This document shows positions 32,220 to 40,522 of a stretch of DNA of 64,000 bases, one piece after another. The notes under the pieces are model-generated. The model was not told the DNA's origin and did no database searches. It saw only the letters and a program-made list of their open reading frames with translations. Position numbers and translations under genes: made by a program. The DNA is from Variovorax paradoxus B4 (lineage in GTDB: Bacteria; Pseudomonadota; Gammaproteobacteria; Burkholderiales; Burkholderiaceae_C). Within the stretch, counting starts at the first letter, position 1. Each line of letters opens with the position of its first letter. The DNA is taken from positions 930,001-994,000 of the forward strand of contig NC_022247.1 in assembly GCF_000463015.1 (NCBI RefSeq). The letters are read 5' to 3'.

Positions 32220-34016
32220 ATGCCTACCTACAACCCACCCGTACGCGACATGCAGTTCGTGCTGCACGAAGTGCTCAACGTCGCCGACGAACTCAAGGCG
32301 CTGCCGGCCCATGCCGAGACCGATGCCGACACGATCAACGCGGTGATCGAAGAAGCCGGCAAGTTCGCCGCCGAGGTGACTTTTCCGCTCAACATCAGCG
32401 GCGACGAAGAGGGCTGCACACTCGACAAGACCACGCACGAAGTCAAGACGCCCAAGGGCTTCAAGGACGCCTATGCCAGGTACGTCGAAGGCGGCTGGCC
32501 CGCGCTGTCGTGCGACCCGGCCTTCGGCGGCCAGGGCCTGCCCTTCGTGGTGAACCAGTGCCTGTTCGAAATGCTCAACAGCGCCAACCAGGCCTGGACC
32601 ATGTACCCCGGCCTCTCGCACGGCGCCTACGAGGCGCTGGTGGCCCACGGCACCGAAGAACAAAAGAAGACCTACCTGCCCAAGCTCACGAGCGGCGAAT
32701 GGACCGGCACCATGTGCCTGACCGAACCGCACTGCGGCACCGACCTGGGCCTCCTGCGCACCAAGGCCGAACCCCAGCCCGACGGCAGTTACCGCATCAC
32801 CGGCAGCAAGATCTTCATCTCGGCCGGCGAGCACGACATGACGGACAACATCATTCACCTGGTGCTGGCCCGCCTGCCCGATGCGCCCAAGGGCAGCAAG
32901 GGCATCAGCCTGTTCGTGGTGCCGAAGTACAAGGTCAAGGCCGACGGCTCGCTCGGCGAGCGCAACCCGATCTTCTGCGCCGGCCTCGAGCACAAGATGG
33001 GCATCCACGGCAACGCCACCGCGCAGATCGTGATCGAAGGCGCCATCGGCTCGCTGGTGGGCGAGCCCAACAAGGGCCTGCAGGCCATGTTCGTGATGAT
33101 GAATGCCGCGCGCCTGGGCGTGGGCAATCAGTCGCTCGGTCTGACCGAAGTGGCTTACCAGAATGCGCTGGCCTACGCCAAGGACCGCATCCAGATGCGT
33201 TCGCTCTCGGGCGTGAAGGCCAAGGACAAGGAAGCCGACCCCATCATCGTGCACCCCGACGTGCGCAAGATGCTGCTCACGGCCAAGGCGTACGCCGAAG
33301 GCGGCCGCGCGCTGCAGATCTTCTGCACGCTGCTGCTCGACAAGGAACACCACCACCCGGATGAGAAGGTGCGCAAGGACTCGGGCGAACTGGTGGCGCT
33401 GCTCACGCCCATCGTCAAGGCCTTCATCACCGACAACGGCCACATCGCGACCAACGCCTGCATGCAGGTGTTCGGCGGCCATGGCTTCATCAAGGAATGG
33501 GGCATGGAGCAGTTCGTGCGCGACAACCGCATCAACATGATCTACGAAGGCACCAACACCATCCAGTCGCTGGACCTGCTGGGCCGCAAGGTGCTGGGCA
33601 ACAACGGCGCGTCGCTCAAGAAGTTCGGCAAACTGGTTGCGAAGCTGGTGGAGGAAGAGGGCGTGAACGAGAAGATGGCCGAGTTCATCAACCCCATCGC
33701 GGGCCTGGGCGACCAGCTCACCAAGTTCACGACCGAGATCGGCTTCAAGGGCTTCCAGAACCCGGACGAAGTGGGCGCCGCCGCGGTCGACTACCTGCGC
33801 GTGGCCGGCCACTTCGTGTTCGGCTACCTGTTCGCCCGCATGGCGCAGGTCGCGCTGCGCGAGATCGCGAGCGGCAACACCGATCCGTTCTACGTCGCCA
33901 AGCTGCAGACCGCGCGCTTCTACTTCGCCAAGCTGTTCCCCGAGACCGCGACGCTGATGCGCACCGCACGTGCCGGCAGCAAGGTGCTGATGGATACCGA
34001 TGCGGCGCTGGCCTGA
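32220..34016 (+). CDS. Acyl-CoA dehydrogenase (FadE-like, with C-terminal extension)
   Basis: A 598-residue flavoenzyme, longer than the usual 380 residues because of an N-terminal extension and a C-terminal helical domain. Features are MCLTEPHCGTDLGLLRTKA and ITGSKIFISAGEHDM (FAD and substrate binding), QVFGGHGFIKEWGMEQF and the catalytic Glu in NMIYEGTNTIQSLDLLGRK. It introduces the alpha-beta double bond in fatty acyl-CoA and passes electrons to ETF. It heads the beta-oxidation set with the FadB-like and FadA genes downstream, under the TetR gene upstream. Confidence 0.92.
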   Translation: MPTYNPPVRDMQFVLHEVLNVADELKALPAHAETDADTINAVIEEAGKFAAEVTFPLNISGDEEGCTLDKTTHEVKTPKGFKDAYARYVEGGWPALSCDPAFGGQGLPFVVNQCLFEMLNSANQAWTMYPGLSHGAYEALVAHGTEEQKKTYLPKLTSGEWTGTMCLTEPHCGTDLGLLRTKAEPQPDGSYRITGSKIFISAGEHDMTDNIIHLVLARLPDAPKGSKGISLFVVPKYKVKADGSLGERNPIFCAGLEHKMGIHGNATAQIVIEGAIGSLVGEPNKGLQAMFVMMNAARLGVGNQSLGLTEVAYQNALAYAKDRIQMRSLSGVKAKDKEADPIIVHPDVRKMLLTAKAYAEGGRALQIFCTLLLDKEHHHPDEKVRKDSGELVALLTPIVKAFITDNGHIATNACMQVFGGHGFIKEWGMEQFVRDNRINMIYEGTNTIQSLDLLGRKVLGNNGASLKKFGKLVAKLVEEEGVNEKMAEFINPIAGLGDQLTKFTTEIGFKGFQNPDEVGAAAVDYLRVAGHFVFGYLFARMAQVALREIASGNTDPFYVAKLQTARFYFAKLFPETATLMRTARAGSKVLMDTDAALA

Positions 34017-34058
34017 GGCCGCTGTCCTTCTTCTTCACCGTCCAACCGGAAGCCGCCC

Positions 34059-34493
34059 ATGAAATCGACGCTTGCAGCCATCGTTCTCGCCGCCACCGCC
34101 GTCATGGCCACGGCCCAGACCACGCCGGTGGGGCTGTGGCGCAACGTCGACGACAAGACGGGCGAGGCCAAGGCCGAGATCCGCATCGGTGAAACCAACG
34201 GCGCGCTCATCGGCCGCATCGAGAAGTCGCTGAAGAAGGACGCCAAGCCCGATGCGATCTGCGACGAATGCAGCGATGACCGCAAGGGCAAGCCCATCAC
34301 CGGGCTCGACATCATCCGCGGCGGCAAGAAGGCCGAAGGCAAGGACGTCTGGGAAGGCGGCAAGATCCTCGACCCCGAGAACGGCAAGGAATACCGCGCG
34401 AGCTTCACGCCGATCGACGGTGGCAAGAAGCTCGAAGTGCGCGGCTACCTGGGCCCTTTCTGGCGCACCCAGACCTGGAATCGTGCCCAGTAG
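34059..34493 (+). CDS. DUF2147 domain-containing exported protein
   Basis: A 144-residue protein with signal peptide MKSTLAAIVLAATAVMATAQ and the DUF2147 domain (GLWRNVDDKTGEAKAEIRI, GGKILDPENGKEYRASF, GYLGPFWRTQTW). Cys residues in ICDECSDD are probably disulphide-bonded in the periplasm. The function of the family is not known; members are small exported beta-barrel-like proteins. It is placed between the acyl-CoA dehydrogenase and FadB-like genes, 42 and 36 nt away, so it is likely cotranscribed with them. A role in lipid uptake is guesswork. Confidence 0.85.
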   Translation: MKSTLAAIVLAATAVMATAQTTPVGLWRNVDDKTGEAKAEIRIGETNGALIGRIEKSLKKDAKPDAICDECSDDRKGKPITGLDIIRGGKKAEGKDVWEGGKILDPENGKEYRASFTPIDGGKKLEVRGYLGPFWRTQTWNRAQ

Positions 34494-34529
34494 ACCGCCG
34501 CGTTTTCAATCCAAGAAATACCAATCAAC

Positions 34530-36929
34530 ATGTCCCGATTCCAAGTGAAGAAAGTCGCCGTGCTCGGCGCCGGCGTGATGGGTGCGCAGATTGCGGCCCA
34601 CCTCGTCAACGTGCGCGTGCCTGTCGTGCTGTTCGACCTGGCGGCCAAGGAAGGGCCGAAGAACGGCATCGTCTCGCGCGCCATCGACAACCTCAAAAAG
34701 CTCAAGCCCGCGCCGCTCGGGGACGTGGCCGATGCGGTGCTCATCGAGCAAGCCAACTACGACGACGACCTCGCCAAACTCGGCGAGTGCGACCTCGTCA
34801 TCGAGGCCATTGCCGAGCGCATGGACTGGAAGCTCGATCTCTACAAGAAGATTGCGCCGCACGTGGCCAGGCATTCGATCCTGGCGTCGAACACCTCGGG
34901 CCTGTCGATCACCAAGCTGAGCGAGGCGTTGCCCGAAGCGCTGAAGCCGCGCTTCTGCGGCATTCACTTCTTCAACCCGCCGCGCTACATGTTCCTGGTG
35001 GAGCTGATCAACACGCCCACCACCGAGCCGCAGGTGCTCGACGATCTCGAGGCCTTCGTCACCAGCACGCTCGGCAAGGGCGTGGTGCGCGCGCACGACA
35101 CGCCCAACTTCATCGCCAACCGCGTCGGCATTGCCGGCATGCTGGCCACGCTGAAGGAAGTCGAAAAGTTCGGCCTCACGCCCGACGTGGTGGACGACCT
35201 CACCGGCAAGAAGCTGGGCCGCGCGAGCTCGGGCACCTTCCGCACCGCCGACGTGGTGGGCCTGGACACCATGGCGCACGTCGTGAAGACGCTGCAGGAC
35301 AACCTGAATGCAGAGACCGATCCGTTCTACGCCAACTTCGCGACGCCGCCGGTGCTCGCGAAGCTGCTCGAGATGGGCAACCTCGGCCAGAAGACCAAGG
35401 CCGGTTTCTTCAAGAAGGTCGGCCGCGACATCCTGCGCTTCGACCTGAAGAGCGGCGAGTACGTGCCCGCCGGCGCCAAGGCCGACGAGGTGTACGGCCG
35501 CATGTTGAAGAAGCCCGCGGGCGAGCGCCTGAAGCTCTTGCGCGAGAGCGAAGGGCCGCAAGGCCAGTTCCTCTGGGCGATCTTGCGCGACAGCTTCCAC
35601 TACGCGGCCGTGCACCTGGCGACCATTGCCGAAAGCGCGCGCGACGTGGATTTCGCGATGCGCTGGGGCTTCGGCATGAAGCAGGGTCCATTCGAACTCT
35701 GGCAGGAAGCCGGCTGGGCGCAGGTTGCCAAGTGGGTGCAGGAAGACATCGACGCCGGCAAGGCGTTGAGTACGGTGCCGCTGCCCAAGTGGGTGTTCGA
35801 GGGCGCCGTGGCCAAGGCCGGCGGCGTGCACACGCCTGAAGGTTCGTGGAGCGCGTCGCAAGGCCAGTTCGTTCCGCAGCGCAAGCTGCCGGTGCATGAG
35901 CGCCAGCTCTTCCCCGAGAGCGTGCTCGGCGCGGACGCGGCCGATGCCAACACCGCGGGCACGACGATCAGCGACGAAGGCGATGTGCGCGTGTGGACGC
36001 TCGATGGCGAGGTGCTCATCGCGAGCATCCATTCGAAGATGCATGCGATCAGCCCCGATGTGGCCGAAGCGCTGGGCGCCGCGGTCGACCTGGCCGAGGC
36101 TGAATACAAGGGCCTGGTGATCTGGTCGCCCGACGAGATGTTCTCGGTCGGCGCCGACCTGCAGGCAATGCTGCCGGCCTTCGTGGTCGCGGGCATCGGT
36201 GCGGTCGAAGGCGCGGAAGAAGAACTGCAGAACGTGATGCTCAAGATCCGCTACGCGAGCGTGCCGGTGGTTTCCGCCGTGCGCGGCATGGCGCTGGGCG
36301 GCGGCTGCGAGCTGGCTGTGCATTCGGCCAAGCGTGTCGCGGCAATGGAAAGCTACATCGGCCTGGTCGAAGTCGGCGTGGGCCTGATCCCTGGCGCGGG
36401 CGGCCTGACGTACATCGCTCGCCGCGCCGCGGAGAACGCAGCGGCCTCCACAGGCAGCGACCTGCTGCCTTTCCTGACGGAAGGCTTCACCGCCGCGGCG
36501 ATGGCCAAGGTCGGCACCGGCGCGCTCGATTCGAAGAAGCTCGGCTATCTGCAGGACAGCGACCTGATCGTGCCGAACAAGGACGAGCTGCTCTACGTGG
36601 CGCTGCAGCAGGCCAAGGCCATGGCCGACGCCGGCTACCGCCCGCCGCTGCGCCGCACATTCCGCGTGGCGGGTCGCAGCGGCGCCGCAACGATCAAGGG
36701 CCAGCTCGTGAACATGCGCGACGGCGGCCTCATCAGCGCGCACGACTTCCACATCGCGAGCCTGATCGCGAGCGTGGTGACCGGCGGCGACGTGGACGCG
36801 GGTTCGCTCGTGACCGAGGAATACCTGATGGCGCTGGAGCGCAAGGCGTTCTGCTCGCTCATCGTGCATCCCAAGACGCAGGAGCGGATCATGGGGATGC
36901 TGAGCACGGGGAAGCCGGTGCGCAACTGA
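34530..36929 (+). CDS. fadB: 3-hydroxyacyl-CoA dehydrogenase / enoyl-CoA hydratase fusion (FadB-like)
   Basis: A 799-residue bifunctional enzyme. The dehydrogenase half comes first: VAVLGAGVMGAQIAAHLVN (NAD site), LASNTSGLSI and GIHFFNPPRYMFLVELI with its catalytic His, then a second helical domain to about residue 400. The C-terminal hydratase half has AVRGMALGGGCELAVHS (oxyanion hole) and GLVEVGVGLIPGAGG (catalytic Glu). This is the reverse of E. coli FadB, whose hydratase is N-terminal, and matches a second class common in beta-proteobacteria. It converts enoyl-CoA to 3-ketoacyl-CoA for the thiolase downstream. Confidence 0.9.
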   Translation: MSRFQVKKVAVLGAGVMGAQIAAHLVNVRVPVVLFDLAAKEGPKNGIVSRAIDNLKKLKPAPLGDVADAVLIEQANYDDDLAKLGECDLVIEAIAERMDWKLDLYKKIAPHVARHSILASNTSGLSITKLSEALPEALKPRFCGIHFFNPPRYMFLVELINTPTTEPQVLDDLEAFVTSTLGKGVVRAHDTPNFIANRVGIAGMLATLKEVEKFGLTPDVVDDLTGKKLGRASSGTFRTADVVGLDTMAHVVKTLQDNLNAETDPFYANFATPPVLAKLLEMGNLGQKTKAGFFKKVGRDILRFDLKSGEYVPAGAKADEVYGRMLKKPAGERLKLLRESEGPQGQFLWAILRDSFHYAAVHLATIAESARDVDFAMRWGFGMKQGPFELWQEAGWAQVAKWVQEDIDAGKALSTVPLPKWVFEGAVAKAGGVHTPEGSWSASQGQFVPQRKLPVHERQLFPESVLGADAADANTAGTTISDEGDVRVWTLDGEVLIASIHSKMHAISPDVAEALGAAVDLAEAEYKGLVIWSPDEMFSVGADLQAMLPAFVVAGIGAVEGAEEELQNVMLKIRYASVPVVSAVRGMALGGGCELAVHSAKRVAAMESYIGLVEVGVGLIPGAGGLTYIARRAAENAAASTGSDLLPFLTEGFTAAAMAKVGTGALDSKKLGYLQDSDLIVPNKDELLYVALQQAKAMADAGYRPPLRRTFRVAGRSGAATIKGQLVNMRDGGLISAHDFHIASLIASVVTGGDVDAGSLVTEEYLMALERKAFCSLIVHPKTQERIMGMLSTGKPVRN

Positions 36930-36942
36930 CCAGGCCCAGAGC

Positions 36943-37392
36943 ATGAAAGAGGACGCCGGCATGTCTGGTCCCCTCTCCCGCGAGCGGGAGAGGGCTCGGG
37001 TGAGGGCGAGAGCATTGCGCGAAGCCCCCACAGACGCCGAGTCCCTCCTCCGGTACCACCTGCGCGACCGCCGCCTTGCCAATTTCAAGTTTCGTCGTCA
37101 ACGTCCGATCGGTCCGTACTTCGCAGACTTTGCATGCCTCGAAGCGAAGCTGGTCGTTGAACTGGACGGCGGGCAGCACGTGGAAGCTGCTGGCTGCGAC
37201 GAGAACCGGACTCGCTTCATCGAAGCCCAGGGCTACCGCGTCCTCCGGTTCTGGAACAACGAAGTGCTGACGCAGACGGATGCTGTTCGCGAACGGACTC
37301 TGCAGGCGCTGCAGGAAGACAACCCTCACCCCAGCCCTCTCCCGCAAGCGGGAGAGGGAGCAAGACAAGACACCAGGAATCTCAAGCCATGA
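36943..37392 (+). CDS. DUF559 domain-containing protein (VSR-like endonuclease fold) inside inverted repeats
   Basis: A protein of up to 149 residues. The core reads TDAESLLRYHLRDRRL, FKFRRQRPIGPYFADFAC, LVVELDGGQHVE and GYRVLRFWNNEVL, the DUF559 domain related to very-short-patch-repair endonucleases with the D-x-n-E-x-D-G metal-site pattern. The ends of the frame run through two copies of an inverted palindrome (36971-36994 and 37335-37358), so the N- and C-terminal tails are repeat-encoded. A GTG at 37000 follows the GGGAGAGGG arm at a ribosome-site distance and may be the real start. It interrupts the fadB-fadA pair and overlaps fadA by 4 nt. Confidence 0.78.
   Translation: MKEDAGMSGPLSRERERARVRARALREAPTDAESLLRYHLRDRRLANFKFRRQRPIGPYFADFACLEAKLVVELDGGQHVEAAGCDENRTRFIEAQGYRVLRFWNNEVLTQTDAVRERTLQALQEDNPHPSPLPQAGEGARQDTRNLKP
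36971..36994. repeat. REP-like palindrome, left copy
   Basis: CCCTCTCCCGC and GCGGGAGAGGG are perfect 11-bp arms around GA. The following bases, CTCGGGTGAGGGCG, match the reverse complement of the flank before the right copy, so the two copies form a larger inverted repeat of about 38 nt around the DUF559 core. Confidence 0.85.
37335..37358. repeat. REP-like palindrome, right copy
   Basis: CCCTCTCCCGC and GCGGGAGAGGG are perfect 11-bp arms around AA, preceded by CCTCACCCCAG. It is the inverted partner of the copy at 36971-36994. It ends about 30 nt before the fadA start. Confidence 0.85.
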
Positions 37393-38585
37393 AACAAGTC
37401 CAAGACGCCTACATCGTCTCCGCCACCCGCACCCCCATCGGCAAGTCGCACCGCGGCTACTTCCGCAACTACCGTCCCGACGACCTGCTCGCGACCACGC
37501 TGAAGGCCGCGCTCGCCGCCGTGCCGGGCCTCGACCCCAAGGCCATCGAGGACATCATCTGCGGCTGCGCGATCCCCGAATCGCAGCAGGGCCTGAACGT
37601 CGCGCGCATCGGCGCGGTGCTCGCGGGCCTGCCGACCAGCATCGGCGGCATCACCGTGAACCGCTTCTGCGCCTCGGGGCTTTCGGCCGTGCAGATGGCG
37701 GCGGACCGCATCCGCGTGGGCGAGGCCGACGTGATGATCGCGGCCGGCGTCGAGAGCATGAGCATGGTGCCCATGATGGGCAACTCGCCTTCGCTGTCGC
37801 CCTCCATCTTCGAACGCGAAGGCGATGTCGGCATTGCCTACGGCATGGGCCTCACGGCCGAGAAGGTCGCGCAGCAGTGGAAGGTGAGCCGCGAGGCGCA
37901 GGACGAATTCGCGCTCGCCTCGCACCAGAAGGCGCTGGCCGCGCAGAAGGCCGGCAAGTTCGCGGATGAGATCACGCCCATCGAGGTGACCGACCGCACG
38001 CCGGACCTCACCACCGGCGAATCGATTGCCAAGACCCGCACCGTCAACCTCGACGAAGGCGCGCGCCCCGACACCAGCCTCGAAGGCCTGGCGAAGCTGC
38101 GCACCGTGTTCGCCGCGCGCGGCACCGTCACGGCCGGCAACAGCTCGCAGACTTCCGACGGCGCGGGCGCGCTGATCCTCGCGAGCGAGAAGGCCGTGAA
38201 GCAATACGGCCTCACGCCGCTCGCACGCTTCGTGAGTTTCGCGAGCAAGGGCGTGCCGCCGCACATCATGGGCATCGGCCCGATCGAAGCCATTCCGGCC
38301 GCGCTGCGCTATGCAGGCCTCAAGCACGAGGACATCGACTGGTTCGAGCTCAACGAAGCCTTCGCCGCGCAGTCGCTCGCGGTGATCAACACGCTGGGGC
38401 TCGACCCGAGCAAGGTCAACCCGATGGGCGGCGCGATTGCGCTGGGTCATCCGCTCGGCGCGACGGGCGCGATCCGCGCGGCCACGGTGGTGCATGCGCT
38501 GCGTCGCGAGAACCTGAAGTACGGCATGGTCACGATGTGCGTAGGCATGGGGCAGGGCGCCGCAGGCATCTTCGAGCGCGTCTAG
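37389..38585 (+). CDS. fadA: Acetyl-CoA acyltransferase (thiolase)
   Basis: A 398-residue thiolase. The acyl-accepting Cys is in NRFCASGLSAVQMA, the second catalytic region is NEAFAAQSLAVI, and GGAIALGHPLGATGA and the CVGMGQGAAGIF ending complete the thiolase signatures. It cleaves 3-ketoacyl-CoA with CoA in the last step of beta-oxidation. It should form a complex with the FadB-like protein, whose gene is 459 nt upstream beyond the DUF559 insertion. A nested inverted repeat follows at 38632. Confidence 0.92.
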   Translation: MKQVQDAYIVSATRTPIGKSHRGYFRNYRPDDLLATTLKAALAAVPGLDPKAIEDIICGCAIPESQQGLNVARIGAVLAGLPTSIGGITVNRFCASGLSAVQMAADRIRVGEADVMIAAGVESMSMVPMMGNSPSLSPSIFEREGDVGIAYGMGLTAEKVAQQWKVSREAQDEFALASHQKALAAQKAGKFADEITPIEVTDRTPDLTTGESIAKTRTVNLDEGARPDTSLEGLAKLRTVFAARGTVTAGNSSQTSDGAGALILASEKAVKQYGLTPLARFVSFASKGVPPHIMGIGPIEAIPAALRYAGLKHEDIDWFELNEAFAAQSLAVINTLGLDPSKVNPMGGAIALGHPLGATGAIRAATVVHALRRENLKYGMVTMCVGMGQGAAGIFERV

Positions 38586-38631
38586 CGGCGCGGCTACTGC
38601 GCGGGCGATCTGCGGCGTTGCGGGGCCCGTC

Positions 38632-38670
38632 GGGAAACCCTCACGACCTTGAAGGTCGCTCCGGTTTCCC
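38632..38670. repeat. Nested inverted repeat after fadA
   Basis: Outer arms GGGAAACC and GGTTTCCC (38632-38639, 38663-38670) enclose inner arms CGACCTT and AAGGTCG (38644-38650, 38652-38658). No T-run follows. It may end transcription weakly, stabilise the fadA message, or be a small repeat. The 169 nt between fadA and the hydrolase hold nothing else that I recognise. Confidence 0.6.
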
Positions 38671-38754
38671 GCCACCCGCGCCTTGCATCTCATCCCGCTC
38701 GCTACGCCGGCAAGGTTGCGGTCGATGGTTCAAGAAAACGAAGGAGACAACTTC

Positions 38755-39651
38755 ATGCAGACGCAGCAGATCCCGGTCGACAACGGCGTGCAACTGGCGG
38801 TTCGCCGCTACGAGCCCGCCGGCGCACCGCGCGCCAGCATCGTGATCGGCGGCGCGATGGGCGTGCGCCAGTCGTTCTACGAACCCTTCGCGCAGTGGCT
38901 CGCGCAGCAGGGCCTGCGCGTCTGGACCTTCGACTACCGCGGCTCGGGCGATTCGCGCAACGGCGCCTCGCTGCGCGGCTTCGAGGCCGACCTGTTCGAC
39001 TGGGCGCGCGACTACGAAGCGGTGATCGACGCCGCCAAGGCCGCGCAGCCCGCGCAGCCGCTCTATCTCCTCGGCCACAGCCTGGGCGCACAGCTGCCGG
39101 GTTTCCTGCAGCGGCCCGAGCAGGTGGACGGCCTCGTCAGCATCGCAGCCGGCAGCGGCTACTGGCGCGAGAACGCGCCGAAGCTCCGGCGCAGCATCCT
39201 TTACTTCTGGTTCGTTCTCGTGCCGCTGGCCACGCGGCTGTGCGGCTACTTTCCGGGCCGCCGGCTGAAGAAGGTCGGCGACTTGCCGCGCGGCGTGATC
39301 CTGCAGTGGCGGCGCTGGTGCCTCCATCCGCGCTACAGCGTGGGTGCCGAAGGCGAAATCGCCCTGCAGAGCTACGGGCGCGTGCGCTTCCCGGTGCTCG
39401 CGCTGTCCATCACCGACGACGAACTCATGACGCTCGCCGGCACCGAAAGCCTGCTGAGCCTCTATGCCGGCGCGCCGCGCGCCGTGGAGCGCATTGCGCC
39501 CGCCGACGTGCAGGCGCGGCGCATCGGGCACTTCGGCTTCTTCCGAGAACAGTTCAGCCGGAGCCTGTGGCCGAGCACGGTCGACAAACTGCACCGGCTG
39601 GCCGCGCTTACCGCAGTGCAGCACGCCGACGTCCCGCACACGACTGCGTGA
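38755..39651 (+). CDS. Alpha/beta-fold hydrolase
   Basis: A 298-residue hydrolase starting MQTQQIPVDNGVQLAVRRYE behind a clear AAGGAG ribosome site. The nucleophile elbow is LLGHSLGAQLPGF (G-H-S-L-G), the oxyanion region GGAMGVRQSFYEPFA, and the late ADVQARRIGHFGFFREQF supplies the His; DDELMTLAGTES probably supplies the acid. This wording is of the YheT/serine aminopeptidase-like group with unknown substrates. The following genes are a thioesterase and an SDR, so lipid or CoA-ester chemistry is likely. Confidence 0.82.
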   Translation: MQTQQIPVDNGVQLAVRRYEPAGAPRASIVIGGAMGVRQSFYEPFAQWLAQQGLRVWTFDYRGSGDSRNGASLRGFEADLFDWARDYEAVIDAAKAAQPAQPLYLLGHSLGAQLPGFLQRPEQVDGLVSIAAGSGYWRENAPKLRRSILYFWFVLVPLATRLCGYFPGRRLKKVGDLPRGVILQWRRWCLHPRYSVGAEGEIALQSYGRVRFPVLALSITDDELMTLAGTESLLSLYAGAPRAVERIAPADVQARRIGHFGFFREQFSRSLWPSTVDKLHRLAALTAVQHADVPHTTA

Positions 39652-39682
39652 CGCCATCCTCCGGAGGCACACTGCAAGCACC

Positions 39683-40516
39683 ATGAGCACGCAACACCCC
39701 TTCGACAAAGCCCTGGCCCTGCACCACAGCGACATCCGCGTGGGCCACTTCACCGGTGCCACGAGCCCGGACTACTGGAACATGGTGGGCCCGTTCGGCG
39801 GCGCCACCGCAGCCATTGCACTGCAGTCGGTGATGCAGCATCCGGATGTGCTGGGCACGCCGATCGCGCTGACCGTCAACTTTGCGGCCGCGCTGGAGGC
39901 CGGCGCATTCGACGTGCAGGCCACGGCGGTACGCACCAACCGCTCGACGCAGCACTGGACCGTGCAGATCACGCAGCCTGGCGCAGGCGGCGCGCCGAAC
40001 ATGACCACCACTGCCACCGTGGTGACGGCCGCGCGCCGCGAGACCTGGAGCCAGAGCGACATGCCGATGCCCGAGGCGCCCAGGCCCGGGACGGTCGAGC
40101 GCCTGAGCGTCGGCCCGGCCGGCGTGGCCTGGCTCGACCAGTACGAGATGCGCCTGTTCGGCGGCAGCATTCCCGCGAAGTGGGACGCGAGCCTGCACCA
40201 CAGCGAAAGCCGGCTCTGGCTGCGCGACGCGCAGGCGCGGCCGCTCGACCTTGCTTCGCTGGCCGCCATGAGCGACGTGTTCTATCCACGCGTCTGGCTG
40301 CGGCGCGCCAAGCATGTGCCGGCGGGCACGGTGTCGATCACCACGTATTTCCATGCCGGCCCGGCGCAGTTGGCCGAGGTCGGCACGGGCTACCTGCTGG
40401 GCCGCGCGGTGGGGCAGCAGTTCTTCAACGGCTTCTTCGACCAGACGGCGCATCTGTGGAGCGAGCAGGGCGTGTTGCTCGCCACCTCGAACCAGATCGT
40501 CTACTACAAAGAATAG
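39683..40516 (+). CDS. Thioesterase family protein (double-hotdog, TesB-like)
   Basis: A 277-residue protein with two hotdog halves. The first has WNMVGPFGGATAAIALQSVM and TVNFAAALEAGAFDVQATAVRTNRST; the second has SDVFYPRVWLRRAKHVPAGTVSITTYFHA and QFFNGFFDQTAHLWSEQGVLLATSNQIVYYKE (short parts). This is the TesB-like acyl-CoA thioesterase arrangement, hydrolysing acyl-CoA to free acid and CoA. It lies 31 nt after the hydrolase and 6 nt before the SDR, probably in one transcript with the beta-oxidation extension. Confidence 0.82.
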   Translation: MSTQHPFDKALALHHSDIRVGHFTGATSPDYWNMVGPFGGATAAIALQSVMQHPDVLGTPIALTVNFAAALEAGAFDVQATAVRTNRSTQHWTVQITQPGAGGAPNMTTTATVVTAARRETWSQSDMPMPEAPRPGTVERLSVGPAGVAWLDQYEMRLFGGSIPAKWDASLHHSESRLWLRDAQARPLDLASLAAMSDVFYPRVWLRRAKHVPAGTVSITTYFHAGPAQLAEVGTGYLLGRAVGQQFFNGFFDQTAHLWSEQGVLLATSNQIVYYKE

Positions 40517-40522
40517 CGATCG

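Noticed and set aside
31266..33812. An 848-codon open frame opposite the TetR and acyl-CoA dehydrogenase genes
   Set aside because: It is antisense to genes with clear motifs and has no recognisable domain; its His/Val/Leu/Gly-rich translation is typical of the complement of a GC-rich gene.
34506..37088. An 860-codon open frame opposite the FadB-like gene
   Set aside because: Antisense shadow of a gene with complete catalytic motifs; no start context and no domain.
36971..37358. The two palindromes as a CRISPR array or as simple terminators of fadB
   Set aside because: Only two copies, in inverted orientation around a coding core, and neither is followed by a T-run.
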